A program made the position numbers and the translations under genes. This document shows positions 1 through 5,415 of a stretch of 5,415 bases of DNA, one piece after another. Origin of the DNA: Chloroflexota bacterium (GTDB lineage: Bacteria > Chloroflexota > Limnocylindria > Limnocylindrales > CSP1-4); contig JAICUV010000234.1 of the NCBI GenBank assembly GCA_025935655.1, positions 1-5,415 on the forward strand, written 5' to 3'. Below the pieces are notes generated by a model that worked only from the letters and a program-made list of their open reading frames with translations, did no database searches and was not told the origin of the DNA. Every line of letters starts with the position of its first letter. Within the stretch, counting starts at the first letter, position 1.

Positions 1-1
1 C

Positions 2-1081
2 GGCTTCCTGCGCATCGAGCCCGACGGGAAGGTGATCCACCTCGAGACCCCGTTCACCGAGGTCGGCGGGCTCGCGGCGGTCGGCGACACGGTCGTCACG
101 ATCGCGGCCGGCCCCGCCGAGGCCCCGCTGCTCGTCCGGCTCGATCCGGCGACGGGCGCGATCCGCGGCGTGCTCGCCCGGTCGCTGCGCACGCCGCCGG
201 CAGCGGACGTGCTCCCGGTCGCCCGCCCGATCAGCTTCCGGTCCGGCGACGGGGCCACCGCCCGTGCCCTGTACTTCCCGCCGACGAACCCCGCGTTCCG
301 CGGCCCGGACGGCGAGCTGCCGCCGCTGGTCGTGGAGTCGCACGGCGGCCCGACCGGTGCCGCCTCCTCCTCGCTCTCCCTCGATCGCGCGTTCTTCACC
401 TCGCGCGGGATCGCCGTCGTGGACGTGGACTACCGCGGCTCGACCGGCTACGGGCGCCCGTATCGCGACGCGCTCAAGGGCCAATGGGGGATCGCGGACG
501 TCGAGGACTGCGTCGCCGCGGCGCAGCACCTCGTGGCCGAGGGCCTGGTGGACCCGGCCCGCCTCGCGATCCGGGGCGGCAGCGCCGGCGGCTACACGAC
601 GCTCGCGGCGCTCACGTTCCGCCCGGAGGTGTTCGCCGCTGGGCTGAGCCACTTCGGGATCGCGGACCTGGAGCTGATCCACGTGGACGGGCACAAGTTC
701 GAGTCCCGCTACGACGAGGGCCTGCTGGGCCCGTGGGACACGGAGGCGGGCCGGCGGATCTTCCGCGACCGCTCGCCCATCCACTTCCTGGACCGGGTCC
801 GCGCGCCGATGCTGATCTTCCAGGGCCTGGACGACCGGGTGGTGCCGCCGTCCCAGGTGGATGCGATGGAGGCCGCCTTCGCCCCGCGGGGCATCCCGTA
901 CGTGGCGATGCGCTTCGAGGGCGAGGGGCACGGGTTCCGCAAGGTGGAGACGAAGCGCGCGGTGTACGCGGCCGAGATCGCGTTCCTCGGCCGGGTGTTC
1001 GGCTTCACGCCCGCGGACGACGTGCCCGCCATCGACGTCCCCGGTCTCGACGCGTGGGAGGCGGGCCGGACGCCGGTCTGA
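2..1081 (+). CDS. S9 family serine peptidase (prolyl oligopeptidase / acylaminoacyl peptidase type), C-terminal part
   Basis: Partial gene: the reading frame is open at the left edge, so the true start and most of the N-terminal beta-propeller lie outside the window. The GTG at 32 is an internal Val, not a start. Counting from base 2, 359 residues are visible. Residues 1 to about 75 resemble the last propeller blade and linker (LVRLDPATGAI). The alpha/beta-hydrolase domain follows: HGGP at 114-117 (oxyanion-hole region), DYRGSTGYG at 143-151, the nucleophile elbow GGSAGGY with Ser194 (bases 581-583), Asp278 in GLDDRVVP (833-835), and His310 in GEGHGF (929-931). The Ser-Asp-His triad is intact, so the enzyme should be active. 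Members of S9 cleave short peptides or acyl-amino acids from peptide N-termini, usually in the cytoplasm. The exact specificity and S9 subfamily cannot be told from this fragment. The antiporter gene follows within a few bases, suggesting co-transcription. Confidence 0.93.
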   Translation, partial: GFLRIEPDGKVIHLETPFTEVGGLAAVGDTVVTIAAGPAEAPLLVRLDPATGAIRGVLARSLRTPPAADVLPVARPISFRSGDGATARALYFPPTNPAFRGPDGELPPLVVESHGGPTGAASSSLSLDRAFFTSRGIAVVDVDYRGSTGYGRPYRDALKGQWGIADVEDCVAAAQHLVAEGLVDPARLAIRGGSAGGYTTLAALTFRPEVFAAGLSHFGIADLELIHVDGHKFESRYDEGLLGPWDTEAGRRIFRDRSPIHFLDRVRAPMLIFQGLDDRVVPPSQVDAMEAAFAPRGIPYVAMRFEGEGHGFRKVETKRAVYAAEIAFLGRVFGFTPADDVPAIDVPGLDAWEAGRTPV

Positions 1082-1088
1082 TCGCCGC

Positions 1089-2648
1089 CTGAGCTCGATC
1101 GAGGTCGTCCTCGCCCTGCTCCTGCTCGCGACGGTGCTCGCGGGCGTCGCTCGGCGTGCCCGGATCCCCGAGCCGATCCTGCTCGTGCTCGCGGGCATCG
1201 TCGTCGGGCTGCTCCCGAACGTGCCCAACGTGGAGCTCGAGCCGGACCTCGTGTTCCTGCTGTTCCTCCCGCCGATCCTGTACAGCGCGGGCTTCTTCAC
1301 CTCGATCCGCGACTTCAAGGCGAACCTGCGTCCCATCCTGCTGCTGTCCGTGGGCCTCGTGCTGTTCACGACGATCGTCGCGGCGGCCGTCCTCAAGGCG
1401 TTCGTGCCGGGCCTGCCGTGGGCGGCCGCGTTCGCGTTCGGCGCGATCGTCTCGCCGCCGGACGCCGTGGCCGCGACGGCGGTCTTCCGGCGGCTCCGCG
1501 TGCCGCGCCGGATGGTCACGATCCTCGAGGGCGAGAGCCTGGTCAACGACGCGACGGCGCTCGTCCTGCTCCGGACGTCGCTCGTGGCACTCGCGTTCGG
1601 GGGAACGTTCGACGTCGTGGCGGCGAGCGCCAACTTCGTGGTCGTCGTCATCGGCGGCATCGCCGTGGGCCTCGTCGCCGGGCGGATCGCGGGCTGGTTC
1701 ACCACGCGGATCCAGGAGCCCGACCTGGGCATCGTCCTGTCGCTGCTGGTCCCGGTGCTGGCGTACATCCCCGCGGAGGCCATCGGCGTCAGCGGGGTCC
1801 TCGCGGTCGTCGTGGCCGGGATCTACGCCGGCCGGATCGCCGCGCGGTCGCTGACCTCCGCCCAGCGGGTCGAGGGCATGGCCGCGTGGAACATCGTGCT
1901 GTTCCTGATCAACGGCCTCGTGTTCATGCTCATCGGGCTGCAGCTGCCGGTGATCCTCGGGGACCTCGACGGCTCGGCGTGGGCCCTGATTGCGCTGGCC
2001 GTGGTCATGGGCGCGACCGTGATCGGCACCCGGATCGTCTGGGTGTTCTCCACGGTGTACCTGTCCGGCCTCCTGCCGCCCCGGTTCCGGGTGCTGAACC
2101 CGGTCCCCAGCTGGCAGCGGGTGGCGATCGTGAGCTGGGCCGGCATGCGCGGCGTCGTCTCGCTGGCGGCGGCGCTGGCGCTCCCCACCAACTTCCCCGA
2201 GCGCAGCCTGGTCCAGTTCCTGACGTTCACCGTGATCTTCGCGACGCTCGTCGTCCAGGGTCTCACGCTCCCCGTGCTGATCAAGGTCCTCCGCGTGTCC
2301 ACCGACGACAACGCGGCCGAGGAGGAGCGGATGGCCCGGCTCCTCGCGGCCCAGGCGGCCGTGGCCCGGATCGACCGTCTCGAGGCGGAGTACCCGGGTC
2401 ACCGGGAGCTCATCGACCATCTCCGGGAGACGTACGCGCACCGCGTGGAGCACATCGAGCCGGTCGACGGCCAGACGATCGACGAGGCCGTCGAGGAGCT
2501 GCTCGAGCACCGCAAGATCCGGCGCGCCGTGATCGATGCCGAGCGGGACGCGGTGATCGCGATGCGTGACCGGGGCGAGCTCTCGGACGAGGTGATGCGC
2601 CGGCTGGAGCGGGACCTCGACCTGGAGGAGCTGCGCGAGGACGCATAG
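1089..2648 (+). CDS. CPA1-family Na+/H+ antiporter
   Basis: Integral membrane monovalent cation/proton antiporter that would exchange Na+ (or K+) for H+ across the cytoplasmic membrane, serving pH and salt homeostasis. About 12-13 hydrophobic segments are visible from residue 4 to about 398. Family motifs: SPPDAVAAT with Asp125 (bases 1461-1463), the ion-binding Asn153-Asp154 pair in ESLVNDATALV (1545-1550), and GMRGVVSLAAALALP with Arg354 (2148-2150). Residues 400-519 are a charged, helical cytoplasmic tail, as in the bacterial CPA1 form. The length of about 519 aa is normal for the family. The start is the uncertain part. Homology-style reasoning needs the first helix (IEVVLALLLLATVLAG), but between bases 861 and 1089 the frame has no ATG, GTG or TTG. 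CTG at 1089, 7 bases after the peptidase TGA, is the best-placed near-cognate start. GTG at 1134 would remove most of helix 1. There is no Shine-Dalgarno near 1089, so translational coupling to the peptidase is likely. The ion specificity is not predictable. Confidence 0.9.
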   Translation: MSSIEVVLALLLLATVLAGVARRARIPEPILLVLAGIVVGLLPNVPNVELEPDLVFLLFLPPILYSAGFFTSIRDFKANLRPILLLSVGLVLFTTIVAAAVLKAFVPGLPWAAAFAFGAIVSPPDAVAATAVFRRLRVPRRMVTILEGESLVNDATALVLLRTSLVALAFGGTFDVVAASANFVVVVIGGIAVGLVAGRIAGWFTTRIQEPDLGIVLSLLVPVLAYIPAEAIGVSGVLAVVVAGIYAGRIAARSLTSAQRVEGMAAWNIVLFLINGLVFMLIGLQLPVILGDLDGSAWALIALAVVMGATVIGTRIVWVFSTVYLSGLLPPRFRVLNPVPSWQRVAIVSWAGMRGVVSLAAALALPTNFPERSLVQFLTFTVIFATLVVQGLTLPVLIKVLRVSTDDNAAEEERMARLLAAQAAVARIDRLEAEYPGHRELIDHLRETYAHRVEHIEPVDGQTIDEAVEELLEHRKIRRAVIDAERDAVIAMRDRGELSDEVMRRLERDLDLEELREDA

Positions 2649-2655
2649 CCGGCGG

Positions 2656-2675
2656 CCGGGGCGCGCCACGCCCGG
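2656..2675 (+). terminator. Possible hairpin just after the antiporter gene
   Basis: Eight bases past the antiporter stop, GGGCG (2659-2663) can pair with CGCCC (2669-2673) around a 5-base loop. The stem extends by two CC/GG pairs (2656-2657 with 2674-2675) if G2658 is bulged out. No T-run follows, so if it acts as a terminator it would be of the T-poor type proposed for GC-rich bacteria. Short GC hairpins arise easily by chance at this base composition. Confidence 0.27.
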
Positions 2676-2684
2676 TGGTACAGT
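2676..2684 (+). promoter_or_regulatory. Possible extended -10 promoter for metK
   Basis: TGGTACAGT matches the extended -10 pattern TGnTAnnnT, with TACAGT agreeing with TATAAT at 4 of 6 positions, about 36 bases upstream of the metK ATG. No convincing -35 hexamer lies 16-18 bases further upstream, where the sequence is nearly all G/C. It is among the very few A/T-containing spots in the gap, which supports it slightly. If real, metK can be transcribed independently of the antiporter. No SAM riboswitch-like structure fits within the 72-base gap. Confidence 0.35.
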
Positions 2685-2712
2685 CGCTCGACAGTCCGCC
2701 GTGTTCCGAGCT

Positions 2713-2716
2713 GGAG
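2713..2716 (+). promoter_or_regulatory. Ribosome binding site of metK
   Basis: GGAG ends 4 bases before the ATG at 2721. The spacing is shorter than the usual 5-9 bases but acceptable. The protein from this ATG begins MSIVDADHYLFTSESVTEGH, matching the normal start of MetK proteins, which supports this start codon. Confidence 0.5.
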
Positions 2717-2720
2717 CCCA

Positions 2721-3944
2721 ATGAGCATCGTCGACGCCGACCACTACCTGTTCACCTCGGAGTCGGTCACCGAGGGTCACCCCGACAAGATGTGCGACCA
2801 GATCTCGGACGCCATCCTGGACGCCATCATCCGGGAGGACCCCGACGCACGCGTGGCGTGCGAGACGGCGACGACCACCGGCCTCGTCCTGGTGCTGGGC
2901 GAGATCACGACGTCCACGTACATCGACTTCCAGTCCGTGGTCCGGGAGACCGTCCGCGACATCGGCTACACGAAGGCGGAGTACGGCTTCGACTACCTGA
3001 CCTGCGGGACCCTGGTCAGCGTCAAGGAGCAGTCGGGCGACATCGCGCAGGGCGTGGACGCGGCCCTGGAGGTGCGTTCGGACGCGGCGCCGGCGCACGA
3101 GCTGGGGGCCGGCGACCAGGGGATGATGTTCGGCTTCGCGTGCCGCGAGACGCCGGAGCTCATGCCCCTGCCGATCGCCCTCGCGCACCGCATGGCCCGT
3201 CGGCTCGCGGAGGTCCGCAAGTCGGGCCAGCTGCCGTACCTCCGTCCCGACGGCAAGACCCAGGTCACCGTGGAGTACGAGCGCGGCGTGCCCAAGCGGG
3301 TGCGGACGGTCGTCGTGTCGTCCCAGCACGACCCGGATGTCCGCTCGGAGCGGATCCGCAACGAGCTCGTCCAGGCCGTCATCCTGCCCGTCATCCCCGA
3401 GGCGCTGCGACCCGTGGACCCGGTGATGCACGTGAACCCGACGGGCCGGTTCGTGACCGGTGGCCCGATGGGCGACGCGGGCCTCACCGGCCGCAAGATC
3501 ATCGTGGACTCGTACGGCGGCATGGCCCGCCACGGTGGCGGCGCCTTCTCCGGCAAGGACCCGACGAAGGTGGACCGGTCGGCCGCGTACGCGGCTCGCT
3601 GGGTGGCCAAGAACGTCGTCGCGGCCGGGCTCGCCGACCGGTTCGAGGTCGAGGTGGCCTACGGCATCGGCATCGCCCACCCGATCTCGCTGTCGATCGA
3701 GACGTTCGGGACCGGGGCCATCGAGGATGCGCGCATCCAGCAGCTCGTCGAGCGGCACTTCGACCTCCGACCCGCGTCGATCATCGACGCGCTCGACCTG
3801 CGCCGGCCGATCTACCGCCAGACCGCCGCGTACGGCCACTTCGGCCGCGTCGACCTCGACCTGCCGTGGGAGCGCACGGACAAGGCCGAGGCCCTCGCCG
3901 CGGACGCGGGCCTCCCCGCGCCGGTGCTCGAGCCCGTCGCGTAG
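2721..3944 (+). CDS. metK: S-adenosylmethionine synthetase
   Basis: Cytoplasmic methionine adenosyltransferase: makes S-adenosylmethionine from methionine and ATP, releasing phosphate and diphosphate. SAM is the main methyl donor of the cell and also feeds polyamine and radical-SAM chemistry. The 407 residues are within the usual range. The ATP/methionine site is complete when compared with E. coli MetK: His20, Asp22 and Lys23 in GHPDK, Glu48 in ACET, signature 1 GAGDQGMMFG (129-138, Asp132), Lys179 in RPDGK, Arg258-Lys259 in GLTGRKIIVD, and signature 2 GGGAFSGKDPTKVDRS (272-287, Lys279, Lys283, Asp285). The C-terminal SIETFGTG and AAYGHFGR motifs are present. The flexible active-site lid (EQSGDIAQGVD) precedes signature 1. 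No ahcY, metE/metH or metF lies beside it, so it is not part of a visible methyl-cycle operon. The gene is almost certainly essential and vertically inherited; nothing in it is abnormal. Confidence 0.99.
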   Translation: MSIVDADHYLFTSESVTEGHPDKMCDQISDAILDAIIREDPDARVACETATTTGLVLVLGEITTSTYIDFQSVVRETVRDIGYTKAEYGFDYLTCGTLVSVKEQSGDIAQGVDAALEVRSDAAPAHELGAGDQGMMFGFACRETPELMPLPIALAHRMARRLAEVRKSGQLPYLRPDGKTQVTVEYERGVPKRVRTVVVSSQHDPDVRSERIRNELVQAVILPVIPEALRPVDPVMHVNPTGRFVTGGPMGDAGLTGRKIIVDSYGGMARHGGGAFSGKDPTKVDRSAAYAARWVAKNVVAAGLADRFEVEVAYGIGIAHPISLSIETFGTGAIEDARIQQLVERHFDLRPASIIDALDLRRPIYRQTAAYGHFGRVDLDLPWERTDKAEALAADAGLPAPVLEPVA

Positions 3945-3962
3945 GCCGGGTGGCGTCGGATC

Positions 3963-4001
3963 GGGCGCGCGCCCCGGTGGCACCGCCGCCGGCGCCCCGG
4001 T
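3963..4001 (+). repeat. 10-base direct repeat and 12-base palindrome downstream of metK
   Basis: GCGCCCCGGT occurs exactly twice, at 3969-3978 and 3992-4001, with starts 23 bases apart. The first copy overlaps the perfect palindrome GGGCGCGCGCCC (3963-3974). Both lie in the non-coding gap just after the metK stop (3942-3944). The palindrome can fold only as a short 4-base-pair hairpin. These elements could contribute to transcript ending or be chance products of GC-rich sequence. Confidence 0.4.
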
Positions 4002-4030
4002 CACGGCTGCTCGATCCCTGTCCATCACCT

Positions 4031-4045
4031 TGGTGCTTCGCACCA
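4031..4045 (+). terminator. Possible terminator hairpin between metK and the DHFR-like gene
   Basis: TGGTGC (4031-4036) pairs perfectly with GCACCA (4040-4045) around a TTC loop, giving a 6-base-pair stem. It is followed by CGTTT, a short T-run interrupted by C and G. It lies about 87 bases after the metK stop and is the closest thing to an intrinsic terminator in the gap. Stem length and T-run are both marginal. Confidence 0.33.
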
Positions 4046-4125
4046 CGTTTCGCCACCGGCGCGGACGACCGCGAGCCGGATCGGTTCGCACGATGAATCG
4101 GTCCACGCTGGTGACACCGGCTGAC

Positions 4126-4130
4126 GGAGG
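4126..4130 (+). promoter_or_regulatory. Ribosome binding site deciding the start at 4140
   Basis: A full GGAGG lies 9 bases before the ATG at 4140. A second ATG at 4132 is only one base after the GGAGG, too close to be used efficiently, and opens only a six-codon frame (MARCGS) ending at 4150-4152, inside the start of the next gene. The choice of 4140 is therefore well supported. Confidence 0.75.
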
Positions 4131-4139
4131 CATGGCGCG

Positions 4140-4703
4140 ATGCGGAAGCTGATCTACGGCATGAACCTGACGCTGGATGGCTACATCTCCGCGCCCGGCG
4201 ACGACCTCGGGTGGAGCGAGCCGAACGAGGAGCTGTTCCAGTGGTGGCTCGACCAGGAGCGGGCGATCGGCCTGCTGCTGTACGGACGCAGGCTGTGGGA
4301 GACGATGAGCTCGCATTGGCCGACCGGCGACCAGCTGCCCGGTGCCACCCCGGCGCAGATCGAGTTCGCGCGGAACTGGCGGGACACGCCGAAGGTGGTG
4401 TTCTCCTCGACGCTCGACACGGTCGACTGGAACGCCCGCCTGGTCACCGGCGACGCGGTCGCGGAGATCACCCGGCTCAAGGCCGAGGACGGCGAACCGA
4501 TGCGGGTGGGTGGCGCGACGCTTGCCGCGGCGGCCATGCGGGCCGGGCTGATCGACGAGTACACGATCGTGACGCACCCGGTCCTGGTGGGTGGCGGCGT
4601 GCCGTTCTACAGCGCGCTGGATCGCTGGGTGAACCTGGACCTGCTGGAGACCCGGACGTTTCCCGGCGGGGTAGTCCTGACGAGGTACGAGACCAGGCGC
4701 TGA
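4140..4703 (+). CDS. Dihydrofolate reductase family protein (RibD C-terminal domain superfamily)
   Basis: A 187-residue, single-domain, soluble protein of the DHFR-like / RibD C-terminal fold, the group that includes YyaP/YwjB-type proteins. These bind NAD(P)H and are presumed reductases, but the substrate is usually unknown. Motifs seen: MNLTLDGYI at 8-16 (the family's N-terminal strand and turn), LLYGRRLWETM at 46-56, KVVFSSTL at 85-92, the glycine-rich VGGATLAAAAM at 123-133 expected to hold the dinucleotide phosphate, and LIDEYTIVTHPVLVGGG at 137-153 followed by VPFY. The length is typical. It lacks the classical FolA N-terminal signature, so it should not be called folA; a role in riboflavin synthesis is also unsupported because the deaminase half of RibD and other rib genes are absent. 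The start is fixed by the GGAGG at 4126-4130. It stands alone on its strand and converges with the XRE gene. Confidence 0.9.
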   Translation: MRKLIYGMNLTLDGYISAPGDDLGWSEPNEELFQWWLDQERAIGLLLYGRRLWETMSSHWPTGDQLPGATPAQIEFARNWRDTPKVVFSSTLDTVDWNARLVTGDAVAEITRLKAEDGEPMRVGGATLAAAAMRAGLIDEYTIVTHPVLVGGGVPFYSALDRWVNLDLLETRTFPGGVVLTRYETRR

Positions 4704-4741
4704 GCGGGCTCCCTCACACCCGGCGGCGTTCGCGCAGCGCC
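4696..4741. terminator. Possible bidirectional terminator across the convergent gene ends
   Basis: GGCGCTG (4696-4702) and CAGCGCC (4735-4741) are a perfect 7-base inverted repeat spanning the two convergent stop codons (TGA ending at 4703 on +, TCA at 4714-4716 on -). The loop is long (32 bases), though CGGG/CCCG inside it can add a small inner stem. No T-runs flank it. It is the only inverted repeat placed where both genes would need to end transcription, but chance is a fair alternative. Confidence 0.25.
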
Positions 4742-5415
4742 CGGGGAGCGCCGTCCATCACCCGGCTGTCCGCGCCGTCCACGGTGACCCACAGGACGGC
4801 CGCGCCCGGCCACCGGACGTCAGGCGTCGTGAGTGCTGCGCGTGCCTCGCGCGGATCCGCGGGATAGGCCGTCGTCCGGAACGTGTCGGGGAGCGCCCGG
4901 ACGAGGTCCTGCATCGCCCGACAGGATCGAAGGAGGAGCAGCCGGCCGACTCGTGGCGCCTCGTGCGTGTCCGCCCACGGCCAGCCGGCCGCCGACGGCA
5001 GGCTGTCCGCCTTCTGCCCCGCCCACCGGAGCTGGTGCTCGACCGTGTGGAGCGCGCTGTGCCCCTCGCCGGCCACGAGGTCGCCTGTCTCGACGTCCTG
5101 GAGCACCACGTCGATCACGCCACGCGCGGGACGGTAGACGGCCACCTCGAGCCGCGGGATCCATCGCGCGTGGAGTGTCCGCAGCAACGCTTCGATCATC
5201 CGGACCTGGATGTGGTCCCGGACCCGCGGCCCGTCGGACGGGAACAGTCGCGTCGATGGCACGTGCCCCATCGCGGCGGCAAGGGCGACCAGCACATCCT
5301 GGCTGCAGGCGCGTTCACCCGTCTCGACGCGCGACAGGTGCGCCGCATCGATCCCTGCTGCACGGCTGACCGCCCGAATGCTCAGCCCGCTGTCGAGGCG
5401 GACGCGGCGCAGCTC
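4714..5415 (-). CDS. XRE-type helix-turn-helix protein with C-terminal PD-(D/E)XK nuclease-like domain, N-terminus cut by window edge
   Basis: The frame runs open from the right edge (base 5415) to the TGA at 4714-4716, giving 233 visible residues; only a few N-terminal residues and the start are missing. The GTG at 5295 must not be taken as the start because it would delete the DNA-binding domain. Residues 2 to about 52 form a Cro/C1-type HTH: helix 1 LRRVRLDSG, helix 2 SIRAVSRAAG, recognition helix DAAHLSRVETG, then a closing helix DVLVALAAAMG. After a helical linker (RMIEALLRTLHARW) comes a strand-rich segment: Glu90 in RLEVAVYRP, Asp102 in GVIDVVL (bases 5110-5112), Glu117 in VAGEGHS (5065-5067), then a helix with Lys135 (VEHQLRWAGQKADSL). 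This order matches the core of restriction-endonuclease-like folds, but the usual E-x-K reads E-G-H. Later segments are RLLLLRS and WPGAAVLWVTVDG. It is presumably a sequence-specific repressor or sensor; whether it cuts DNA is unknown. The HTH call is firm, the nuclease-like call is an inference. Confidence 0.82.
   Translation of the reverse strand, partial: ELRRVRLDSGLSIRAVSRAAGIDAAHLSRVETGERACSQDVLVALAAAMGHVPSTRLFPSDGPRVRDHIQVRMIEALLRTLHARWIPRLEVAVYRPARGVIDVVLQDVETGDLVAGEGHSALHTVEHQLRWAGQKADSLPSAAGWPWADTHEAPRVGRLLLLRSCRAMQDLVRALPDTFRTTAYPADPREARAALTTPDVRWPGAAVLWVTVDGADSRVMDGAPRALRERRRV

Noticed and set aside
861..1088. The ATG at 861 as the start of the antiporter.
   Set aside because: It would add 76 residues of Arg/Ser-rich sequence encoded entirely within the peptidase gene in another frame, unlike any CPA1 N-terminus, and would overlap the catalytic-His region of the peptidase.
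2649..2720. A SAM riboswitch upstream of metK.
   Set aside because: The gap is only 72 bases and shows no multi-helix arrangement or conserved SAM-box elements.
2675..4096. A 473-codon + strand frame overlapping metK.
   Set aside because: It is a shifted frame of metK, rich in Arg, Gly and Pro, with no recognisable domain; metK motifs are unbroken in the other frame.
4132..4152. Six-codon frame MARCGS overlapping the start of the DHFR-like gene, as a leader peptide.
   Set aside because: Its ATG is only one base after the GGAGG, too close for efficient initiation, and the peptide has no attenuator-like codon run.
1005..4577. A 1190-codon open frame on the - strand lying antisense to the antiporter, metK and the start of the DHFR-like gene.
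   Set aside because: The predicted protein is overwhelmingly Arg, Asp, His, Gly and Glu with no hydrophobic core, domain or motif, which is typical of the mirror frame of GC-rich genes. The sense strand encodes three clear, conserved proteins through the same bases.
4833..5369. A 178-codon + strand frame opposite the XRE gene.
   Set aside because: Low-complexity Arg/Pro/Ser/Ala composition; the - strand frame has a clear HTH domain and structured C-terminal sequence.

Overview
This is a GC-rich bacterial chromosomal segment (roughly 70% GC by eye) with strong G/C bias at third codon positions. It carries five protein genes packed tightly together. No rRNA, tRNA, CRISPR array, insertion sequence or phage gene is visible. 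The gene styles fit a high-GC soil or water bacterium of the Chloroflexota (Limnocylindria-like) or Actinomycetota. That placement is an impression from protein style, not a measurement.

Layout: (1) 2-1081, + strand: the C-terminal part of an S9-family (prolyl oligopeptidase / acylaminoacyl peptidase type) serine peptidase, cut by the left window edge, with an intact Ser-Asp-His triad. (2) About 1089-2648, +: a CPA1-type Na+/H+ antiporter beginning only a few bases after the peptidase stop. It has no ATG, GTG or TTG where its N-terminus should be, so a CTG start or a sequence error must be considered. (3) 2721-3944, +: metK, S-adenosylmethionine synthetase, complete with all signature motifs, preceded by a 72-base gap that holds a possible hairpin and a possible extended -10 promoter. 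(4) 3945-4139: a 195-base intergenic stretch with a 10-base direct repeat and small hairpins. (5) 4140-4703, +: a 187-residue protein of the dihydrofolate reductase / RibD C-terminal domain superfamily with a clear ribosome binding site. (6) 4714 to the right edge, - strand: an XRE-type helix-turn-helix protein, cut at its N-terminus by the window edge. Its roughly 180-residue C-terminal part looks like a divergent PD-(D/E)XK nuclease-like domain. It converges tail-to-tail on gene 5 with only 10 bases between the stops.

The peptidase and antiporter are probably co-transcribed. metK may have its own promoter. There is no sign that the five genes form one pathway: this looks like ordinary core/housekeeping chromosome, and the HTH-nuclease-like fusion is the least conventional item. 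The best candidates for a second look are that fusion protein, the missing canonical start of the antiporter, and the repeated elements in the two intergenic gaps flanking metK.
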